Source: Nitrospirae bacterium RBG_13_39_12 | Lineage (GTDB): Bacteria > Nitrospirota > Thermodesulfovibrionia > Thermodesulfovibrionales > SM23-35 | Direction of reading: 5' to 3' | Length of the DNA stretch: 32,695 nt | NCBI GenBank assembly: GCA_001805125.1 | Contig: MHEF01000103.1 | Location: forward strand, 7,156 to 39,850 | Part shown: positions 26,118 through 32,695 of the stretch, one piece after another | Position numbering within the stretch: position 1 is the stretch's first letter | Layout of the letters: each line of letters opens with the position of its first letter | Translations under genes and position numbers: made by a program | The notes under the pieces: generated by a model | Told to the model about the DNA's origin: nothing | The model's database searches: none | The model's input: the letters and a program-made list of their open reading frames with translations, nothing else

Positions 26118-27383
26118 ATGAAAGTGCTTGTTATTGGCAGCGGGGAGAAAGAACACGCAATTGTATGGAAGCTATCTCAAAGCAGGAATATAAACAGAAT
26201 TTTCTGCAGTCCTGGAAATACTGAAATAGCCGAGATAGCCGAGTGTGTGGATGTAAGCCCAAATAATTTTCGTGCACTTATCGATTTTGTCAAATACGAG
26301 TGGATTGACCTGACAGTTGTTGGTCCTGAAGAGCTTTTTTCAAAAGGTATTGTTGATGAATTTGAAAAAGAAGGCTGTAAAATATTGGGCCCTAATAGAA
26401 GAGCTGCGCAACTAACATCGAGCCGGGTATTCGCAAAAAACCTCATGCGGCTCCACAGGATCCCAACAGCAGAATTTAAAGTCTTTACTTCTTATCTTCA
26501 TGCAAAGGATTACGTAAGACTAAAAGGTACTCCAATAGTTATAAAGGCAGATACCCCTTTTGAAGAACCCGGAGAATTTGTGGTTTCTACATTAGAAGAA
26601 GCAATGGACGCCCTCAAACTTGTTATTGAAGATAGAATTGGAGTGGACACTAGTAAACGAGTAATTATAGAAGATAACCTAAAAGGCGAAAGGGTATCTT
26701 TTATAATCTTAACTGATGGAAAGACAATCGTGCCTTTCACAGGTTTGCATAAATACAAACAACTTTTTAGTGGTAATACTGTTCCAAAGACAACAGTTAT
26801 GGGTGCTTCCAGTCCAGCGCCTATCATCACAAAGAAACTTGAAGACATTATAATGGAAAAAATAATGAGACCCATAATAAAAGCGCTGAATTCTGAAAAT
26901 ATAATATACAAAGGTGTCCTATCTGCAGACCTGGTGATAGATAAAGATAATCCGTATGTCTTTGATTTCAAATGTTGTTTTTGTGATCCAGAAACACAGA
27001 CTGTCCTTCCCAGAATTAAAACAGACTTTATAGACTTGGCGCAAGCTATTATAGAAGAAAGGCTATCTGAAATAAAAATAGAATGGAAACAAGGGGCATC
27101 TGTATGTGTTGTAATTTCTTCAAAAGATTACCCTAACAAATATCAAAAAGGTGCTATTATAAAAGGTCTTGAAAAAATAAAATTAATGAATGATACTGTC
27201 GTGTTTCATGCAGGCACATCATTTTTGGATAAGGATATTATTGCCTCAGGTGGAAGGGTTATCAGCATAATAGCCACAGGAACTGAAATAAAGGATGCTA
27301 GTAACAAAGCATATAATGCTTTAGAAAAGATAAGTTTCGACGGTATGTATTATAGAAAGGATATCGGTAATAACAAATTTTAA
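26118..27383 (+). CDS. PurD-like (phosphoribosylamine-glycine ligase family, ATP-grasp) protein with altered catalytic motifs
   Basis: MKVLVIGSGEKEHAIVWKLSQS...IDLTVVGPE...FCDPETQTVLPRIKTD...HAGTSFLD...GGRVISIIATG; end-to-end collinear with PurD. Confidence 0.88.
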   Translation: MKVLVIGSGEKEHAIVWKLSQSRNINRIFCSPGNTEIAEIAECVDVSPNNFRALIDFVKYEWIDLTVVGPEELFSKGIVDEFEKEGCKILGPNRRAAQLTSSRVFAKNLMRLHRIPTAEFKVFTSYLHAKDYVRLKGTPIVIKADTPFEEPGEFVVSTLEEAMDALKLVIEDRIGVDTSKRVIIEDNLKGERVSFIILTDGKTIVPFTGLHKYKQLFSGNTVPKTTVMGASSPAPIITKKLEDIIMEKIMRPIIKALNSENIIYKGVLSADLVIDKDNPYVFDFKCCFCDPETQTVLPRIKTDFIDLAQAIIEERLSEIKIEWKQGASVCVVISSKDYPNKYQKGAIIKGLEKIKLMNDTVVFHAGTSFLDKDIIASGGRVISIIATGTEIKDASNKAYNALEKISFDGMYYRKDIGNNKF

Positions 27384-27393
27384 AGGAGAAGAA

Positions 27394-27900
27394 ATGAAGT
27401 TACAGGTTTTGATAGTAGCTGGAAGTGATTCTGATCTTCCTGTAATGGAAGAAGCTGGCAAAATACTCAAAAAACTTGGAATTTCTTATGAGATGTCCAT
27501 TGCATCTGCGCATAGGTCACCGGAACGTGCAATTCGAATTGCATCTGAGGCTGAAAAGAAAGGCTTTGAAGTGATTATTGCTGGCGCTGGAATGGCAGCC
27601 CATTTGGCCGGAGTTATTGCAGCACATACAACAATCCCTGTAATCGGGGTACCCATTGATTCATCGCCTCTTAATGGTTTTGACTCCCTTCTTTCTACGG
27701 TACAGATGCCTTTTGGAGTACCGGTAGCCACGATGGCGATAGGCAGGGCAGGAGCAAAAAATTCTGCAATCTTTTCAGCTCAGATTATTGGCACAAAGGA
27801 TCCAGAGGTTTCAAAAAGGCTCAAAGACTACAAGAAAAAAATGGCAGAAAAAATAGAAAAAAAGGCAAATGCACTGCAAGACCGCTACCACCGAGGATGA
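27394..27900 (+). CDS. purE: 5-(carboxyamino)imidazole ribonucleotide mutase
   Basis: VLIVAGSDSDLPVMEEA...SAHRSPERAI...AGAGMAAHLAGVIAAHTTIPVIGVPIDSSPLNGFDSLLSTVQMPFGVPVATMAIG. Confidence 0.93.
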   Translation: MKLQVLIVAGSDSDLPVMEEAGKILKKLGISYEMSIASAHRSPERAIRIASEAEKKGFEVIIAGAGMAAHLAGVIAAHTTIPVIGVPIDSSPLNGFDSLLSTVQMPFGVPVATMAIGRAGAKNSAIFSAQIIGTKDPEVSKRLKDYKKKMAEKIEKKANALQDRYHRG

Positions 27901-28742
27901 GAGTACACCTTGATTGTTTTCCATGCTTTTTAAGGCAAGCTCTTATTGCGCTCAGATTTGGAACTAAAGACGAACTATTACAGGAGACTATATTAAAAAG
28001 CATCCTGGGAAACATTGAGAAAGCCGATACTTCAAAACCAGCTGCCTATACAACCACATTTATTCACAAGAAGATAAGAAAACTGCTGGGCAGTGACCCC
28101 TTCAAAGAGATAAAATCAGAATACAATCATATTGCACTCAGACTATATCCTGCTTTTAAAAATATTATTAATGACAGTCATGACCCTCTATGGATATCTA
28201 CAAGGCTTGCAATTGCAGGGAATGTGATAGACTTTGGAATATTCTCCTCTGTAGATATTGAAGGAACTATTCATACGGCACTTAATAACCCTTTAGCAGT
28301 TGATGACTACAGTAGTTTTAGTAATGCCATTTCTACTGCAGAAGAAATCCTTTACCTTACAGACAACGCGGGAGAGATTGTGTTCGACAGGTTATTAATA
28401 GAGACCATAATCTCTCTTGGGAAAAAGGTCAGGGTGGTTGTTAAAAGCTCACCTGTAATTAATGATTCTACAATGCAAGACGCTGAGGAATCTGGCCTTA
28501 TAAGAGTTTGCGAAGTAATAGACAATGGTTCTGAAGTTGTAGGCACAATCCTGGAGTGGACATCCTCAGCGTTCCAAGCAATATTTAAAAATGCTCAACT
28601 TGTAATAAGCAAAGGACAGGGCAACTTCGAGACACTCTATGGCAGCGAAAAGAAAATATTCTTTCTATTCCAATCTAAATGTGATGTGGTTTCTAAAGAA
28701 CTTGGCCTTTCAACTGGCTCGATGCTTCTCAAGAAATCCTGA
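27897..28742 (+). CDS. DUF89/ARMT1-like damage-control phosphatase family protein
   Basis: DCFPCFLRQALIALRF...HDPLWISTRLAIAGNVIDFGI...EILYLTDNAGEIVFDRLLIETI...VKSSPVINDSTMQDAEESGL; ATGA overlap with purE. Confidence 0.88.
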   Translation: MRVHLDCFPCFLRQALIALRFGTKDELLQETILKSILGNIEKADTSKPAAYTTTFIHKKIRKLLGSDPFKEIKSEYNHIALRLYPAFKNIINDSHDPLWISTRLAIAGNVIDFGIFSSVDIEGTIHTALNNPLAVDDYSSFSNAISTAEEILYLTDNAGEIVFDRLLIETIISLGKKVRVVVKSSPVINDSTMQDAEESGLIRVCEVIDNGSEVVGTILEWTSSAFQAIFKNAQLVISKGQGNFETLYGSEKKIFFLFQSKCDVVSKELGLSTGSMLLKKS

Positions 28743-28776
28743 CTTTGCTGGCTGGATTAAACTAAATTAAGGATGA

Positions 28777-29088
28777 CTATCTTCTTCCCCCTCTACCTCC
28801 AAAACCACTTCTTTCCCTTGAGTAACTTCTCTCTCGCCTTTCCTGCGGTTTTGCCTCATTTACAACAATGTTTCTGTCCATAAAGGTTTTTGCATTAAAC
28901 ATGGAAATCGCCTTCTGAGCATCCTCATTTGAGGCCATCTCCACAAAGCCGAACCCTCTCAGCCTGCCTGTAGCTGCATCTTTAATAAGCTTGACAGAAG
29001 TAACCTCACCTGCTTGAGAAAACAGATCCCTTACATCATCCTCACTAGCCTTGAAGGAGATGTTGCCTACATAGAGCCTTGTACTCAT
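28777..29088 (-). CDS. RRM-domain RNA-binding protein (cyanobacterial Rbp-like)
   Basis: LYVGNISFKASEDDVRDLFSQAGEV...GRLRGFGFVEM (RNP2/RNP1) with an RG-rich tail; AGGAGGAAG SD. Confidence 0.94.
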   Translation of the reverse strand: MSTRLYVGNISFKASEDDVRDLFSQAGEVTSVKLIKDAATGRLRGFGFVEMASNEDAQKAISMFNAKTFMDRNIVVNEAKPQERRERSYSRERSGFGGRGGRR

Positions 29089-29223
29089 TCTTCCTCCTAT
29101 TATATTTTTTTTTACTAACTCTTAAAACCCTTTTCGAGCCTTAAAAGATGCCCAACTAAATATGAAGGATAAAGAAAACATTTGTCAATAGCAAAATAAA
29201 GAGAGATAACGGCAGAATAAATA

Positions 29224-29637
29224 TTAAGCTTTTGGATTTAAAATTATCTCCTCTATTGCTTCTTTTGCGACTAGTCTCACGTTTGCGTCTTCATCTTTAG
29301 TAATTTCCTCAAGGAAAGGTATAGCATTTTTGTCTCCGATTACTCCGAGGAGGTATGCTGCATCAGCTCTATGCATAGGGGTTTTATTTTTCAGAAGTGG
29401 AAGGATATAAAGCACGGCTTCACGCACATTTTCTGGATCCTCTATTTTTAATGCCTCAATAAGAGCCGACGTTCCAATCCTCACCCTTAATCTTTCGTCG
29501 ATTATCAGATCCCCGATATAGATGTAAAGGTTTTTATCATGTTTGAACATATCAATAATGTTATCTAAAAAACCTTTCTCCATGTACTCTGCGATTATCG
29601 CCTTAAGGTCAAAATCTTCTATGTTAATATTTTCCAT
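29224..29637 (-). CDS. HEAT-repeat protein
   Basis: HRADAAYLLGVIGDKNAIPFLEEITKDEDANVRLVAKEAIEEI. Confidence 0.8.
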   Translation of the reverse strand: MENINIEDFDLKAIIAEYMEKGFLDNIIDMFKHDKNLYIYIGDLIIDERLRVRIGTSALIEALKIEDPENVREAVLYILPLLKNKTPMHRADAAYLLGVIGDKNAIPFLEEITKDEDANVRLVAKEAIEEIILNPKA

Positions 29638-29802
29638 TTTACCAATAATACCATAATGGTTTTTATATTATATAACCTTCAGTTACAGAGGGTTAAGTAA
29701 ATACAAACTGCTCAACAGTCATGCTTTAACGATTTAGATATCTAAACCTAGAATTATTGTATAATCTCTAGACAAAGATTCTTAAGCGGTACAAAAACTG
29801 AG

Positions 29803-31263
29803 ATGAAGATTTACAATACAATTACTGGAAATAAAGAAGATTTCATCCCTCTTATCCCTAACAAGGTAAAAGTATATGCCTGCGGTGTTACAGTTTATGA
29901 CCACTGTCATATAGGTCACGCCAGAAATGCTGTTGTATTTGATATCTTGAGGAGATATATGCGTTATAAGGGATTTGATGTTAAATATGTAAGAAATTTT
30001 ACAGACATAGATGACAAGATAATCAACAAGGCTAATCAAGAAGGTATCACATGGGATGCAGTCGCTAGGAAATATACAGATGAATATTATAAAGACATGG
30101 AAAGGCTTGGGGTCGGAAGGGCAGATGTCGAACCGAAGGCTACTGAGCATATTGATGAGATTATAAACATTGTCAACGTCCTTATTGATAAAGGATATGC
30201 ATATGAGGTAGATGGCAGCGTTTACTTTGCAGTAAATAAATTCCCTGAATATGGAAAATTATCAAAAAGAGATACAGAGGAAATGATAGCCGGGGCAAGA
30301 GTTGAAGTGGACGAAAAAAAGAAAAATCCTATGGATTTTGCGCTGTGGAAAAAATCGAAAGGAGGTGAACCATCATGGAAAAGTCCTTGGGGAGACGGTA
30401 GACCAGGATGGCATATTGAATGCACAGCCATGTCAATAAAACACCTGGGTGAAAGTTTCGATATACATGGAGGAGGTGCTGATTTAATCTTTCCCCATCA
30501 TGAAAATGAGATTTCACAGTCTGAGGCATTTACAGGAAAAACTTTTGTCAAGTACTGGGTTCATAATGGATTCATCACCATTGACAAAGAGAAGATGTCA
30601 AAATCTCTTGGTAATTTCTTTACTGTCAAAGAGATACTTGATAAGTTTGACCCAGAGGTTGTCAGGTTTTTCTTGCTATCCACTCATTACAGGAGCCCGA
30701 TAGAATTTTCTGACGAACATTTGCGCGATGCCGAAAGTTCTATAGATAGATGTTATACGACCTTTTCCAGGATTAATGATTTCCTTTTAAAAGAAAAAAC
30801 GTCGGGAGAAGGATTTTCAAATGCAAGCAAATTTTTTGAAGGATTTATTTCTTCATTTAAAAATAAATTCGAAGAAGCAATGGACGATGATTTAAATACT
30901 GCCCTTGCAATCGGACACATATTTGAATTAATACGTGAGGCAAACAGATTTCTTGACAATAAACCATCATCCTCAAATGAACGGGAACTTTTTTTGAAGA
31001 CAAAAGAATTACTCTTAAATGCTGGAAATATTTTAAATATATTTAATAGAACACCTGATGAGTGGTATAGGTCATTAATAAACATAAGGAAAATCGGTCT
31101 TTCTGAAAAAGAGATACTTGAGAAAATAAAGGACCGACAGGATGCAAGGCAAAGAAAAGACTGGCATATGTCAGATACAATCAGAAAAGAACTAGAAGAA
31201 AAAGGGGTTATCCTTGAAGACAAAAAAGACAGGACAGACTGGAAAGTTAAGGTCGGGGAGTGA
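29803..31263 (+). CDS. cysS: Cysteinyl-tRNA synthetase
   Basis: VYACGVTVYDHCHIGHARNAVVFDILRRYM, CTAMSIKHLGESFDIHGGGADLIFPHHENEISQSE, KMSKSLGN. Confidence 0.97.
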   Translation: MKIYNTITGNKEDFIPLIPNKVKVYACGVTVYDHCHIGHARNAVVFDILRRYMRYKGFDVKYVRNFTDIDDKIINKANQEGITWDAVARKYTDEYYKDMERLGVGRADVEPKATEHIDEIINIVNVLIDKGYAYEVDGSVYFAVNKFPEYGKLSKRDTEEMIAGARVEVDEKKKNPMDFALWKKSKGGEPSWKSPWGDGRPGWHIECTAMSIKHLGESFDIHGGGADLIFPHHENEISQSEAFTGKTFVKYWVHNGFITIDKEKMSKSLGNFFTVKEILDKFDPEVVRFFLLSTHYRSPIEFSDEHLRDAESSIDRCYTTFSRINDFLLKEKTSGEGFSNASKFFEGFISSFKNKFEEAMDDDLNTALAIGHIFELIREANRFLDNKPSSSNERELFLKTKELLLNAGNILNIFNRTPDEWYRSLINIRKIGLSEKEILEKIKDRQDARQRKDWHMSDTIRKELEEKGVILEDKKDRTDWKVKVGE

Positions 31264-31990
31264 ATGGATTTACGGTTTGAACCCTGTGCTAGAAGCAATA
31301 AAAGCAGGCAGAAACATAAAAAACATTTATATATCCTCTAATAGACACCATAAGGTATTTGAGTTAAAAAAAGAGTCAGAATTTAGGAATATACCCTTAA
31401 AAATATCGGATCCCATTTTTTTTAATTACACTTTCAATAAAGGACATCAGGGAGTTGCAGCTGAAGTATCTTCAAAAGACTATGTTAGTCTTGATGAATT
31501 ACTTAACATTCCTTTAAGAAAAAAAGAGATATCGCTATTTTTAATCCTTGATTGTATTGAGGATCCGAGAAACTTTGGAGCTATATTGCGGGTAGCGGAT
31601 GCTGCTGGTATCCATGGTGTTGTCATACAGTCACATAGATCAGTACAACTTGGTTCTGTAGTATCAAAGGTTTCTGCAGGTGCTGTTGAGTATGTACCAG
31701 TTTGCATGGTATCAAACATAAAATACGCAATTAGTGAAATGAAAAAGAGTGGGATAACAGTCGTAGGTACTGAAGCAAGTTCGGGGAAGACAATTTGGGA
31801 TCTGAATTTAAAAATGCCTTTAGCTCTTGTGATTGGTTCTGAGGGCAAGGGGATCAGAAAAACTGTTGGGAAAAGCTGCGATGTTTTAGTAAGCTTACCT
31901 ATGTTAGGTAAATTAAACTCTCTTAATGTTTCTGTTGCTACAGGGATATTTGCTTTTGAGATATTGCGACAAAGACTTTGTAATAATTAA
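31214..31990 (+). CDS. rlmB: 23S rRNA (guanosine-2'-O-)-methyltransferase RlmB / TrmH-family SPOUT methyltransferase
   Basis: GLNPVLEAIKAGRNIKNIYIS..., LDCIEDPRNFGAILRVADAAGIHGVV, VIGSEGKGIRK, LPMLGKLNSLNVSVATGIFAFEILRQR; TTG start overlapping cysS. Confidence 0.93.
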   Translation: MKTKKTGQTGKLRSGSEWIYGLNPVLEAIKAGRNIKNIYISSNRHHKVFELKKESEFRNIPLKISDPIFFNYTFNKGHQGVAAEVSSKDYVSLDELLNIPLRKKEISLFLILDCIEDPRNFGAILRVADAAGIHGVVIQSHRSVQLGSVVSKVSAGAVEYVPVCMVSNIKYAISEMKKSGITVVGTEASSGKTIWDLNLKMPLALVIGSEGKGIRKTVGKSCDVLVSLPMLGKLNSLNVSVATGIFAFEILRQRLCNN

Positions 31991-32040
31991 ATTAATAGAG
32001 AAATTAAGAGATAATTAAACTTATTCTCTATTTTCTACAA

Positions 32041-32070
32041 TTGACCATTTTGTATCAAGAAATGTTAAAT
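32041..32070 (+). promoter_or_regulatory. Candidate sigma-70 promoter for the tRNA-tuf operon
   Basis: TTGACC-N18-TTAAAT about 70 nt upstream of the first tRNA. Confidence 0.35.
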
Positions 32071-32140
32071 TTTAAATTCATTATATAAGGGATTAGTGTT
32101 GTCTTTTTCAGCTGTTATTATAAAATACGATTACGATGAA

Positions 32141-32216
32141 GCCACCGTAGCTCAGCAGGCAGAGCAGCTGATTTGTAATCAGCGGGTCGGGGGTTCGATT
32201 CCCTTCGGTGGCTCCA
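32141..32216 (+). tRNA. tRNA-Thr(TGT), CCA encoded
   Basis: GCCACCG/CGGTGGC acceptor, anticodon loop TTTGTAA, GGTTCGATTCC T-arm. Confidence 0.97.
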
Positions 32217-32218
32217 AG

Positions 32219-32303
<85 letters not shown>

Positions 32304-32408
32304 TAATATACGATGCTTCAAAAAAAGTTTAGGAGTTTAAAGATAAAAGTTTGGAGTCTTTTTGTTTGTACAAAAAATTTAACGCCTTACCAATTTACAC
32401 CTGTAGAA

Positions 32409-32483
32409 GCGGGAGTAGCTCAGTGGTAGAGCGTCAGCCTTCCAAGCTGAGGGTCGCGGGTTCGAATCCCGTTTCCCGCTCCA
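32409..32483 (+). tRNA. tRNA-Gly(TCC), CCA encoded
   Basis: GCGGGAG acceptor, CAGC-CTTCCAA-GCTG anticodon arm, GGTTCGAATCC T-arm. Confidence 0.97.
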
Positions 32484-32570
32484 TGAAATACGGTAAATTA
32501 TTTATTAATTATTTATTGTTAATTATGAATGTTAGAACTCGATATTAAAAAACGTTATCTTTAATTTTGC

Positions 32571-32643
32571 GCCCATGTAGCTCAGTTGGCAGAGCACATC
32601 CTTGGTAAGGATGAGGTCACCGGTTCAATCCCGGTCATGGGCT
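32571..32643 (+). tRNA. tRNA-Thr(GGT), CCA not encoded
   Basis: GCCCATG/CATGGGC acceptor, CATCC-TTGGTAA-GGATG anticodon arm; followed by ttt rather than cca. Confidence 0.97.
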
Positions 32644-32672
32644 TTCAGGAATGTAAGTTAATAGGAGGGCAT

Positions 32673-32695
32673 ATGGCGAAGGCTAAATTTGAGAG
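32673..32695 (+). CDS. tuf: Elongation factor Tu (5' end only)
   Basis: GGAGGGcatATGGCGAAGGCTAAATTTGAGAG = MAKAKFE..., directly after tRNA-Thr. Confidence 0.9.

Noticed and set aside
31214-31263. Possible frameshift fusion or programmed slippage between cysS and rlmB (50-nt overlap)
   Set aside because: Both proteins look complete with their own expected ends; a TTG start within the overlap explains it.
32351-32548. ORF 65 aa (+) MESFCLYKKF...
   Set aside because: Overlaps tRNA-Gly; SSVVERQPSKLRVAGSNPVSRS is a well-known spurious translation of tRNA genes.

Overview
This 32.7 kb bacterial chromosomal window has about 30 credible genes plus a tRNA cluster. The gene content and style suggest a Nitrospirota or deltaproteobacterial lineage, but that taxonomy is only a guess. 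From left to right it contains: a vapBC toxin-antitoxin pair at the edge; a DUF6941 protein; a standalone LigD-type 3'-phosphoesterase; a TPR protein; a peptide ABC transporter split into dppDF (+) and dppABC (-) around pyrE; and a divergent 931-aa UvrA. Next comes a roughly 11 kb accessory block with three type IV pilin-like genes and a GspG-like pseudopilin. These are interleaved with CDP-hexose enzymes, two GT2 glycosyltransferases, a methyltransferase and two large GT-C-like membrane proteins, one of them with a TMTC-like TPR tail. The window then runs through radC, a purine cassette (PurH N-domain only, a PurD with rewritten catalytic motifs, purE, DUF89), an RRM protein, a HEAT protein, cysS, rlmB, and tRNA-Thr/Tyr/Gly/Thr leading into tuf. 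The best candidates for something undescribed are (1) a putative pilin O-glycosylation island in which a polyprenyl-phosphate-sugar synthase and a TMTC-like GT-C transferase are sandwiched between paralogous pilins, and (2) the full-length but motif-eroded PurD in a purJ-purD*-purE-DUF89 operon. All functional statements come from reading the sequence by eye; no searches were run.
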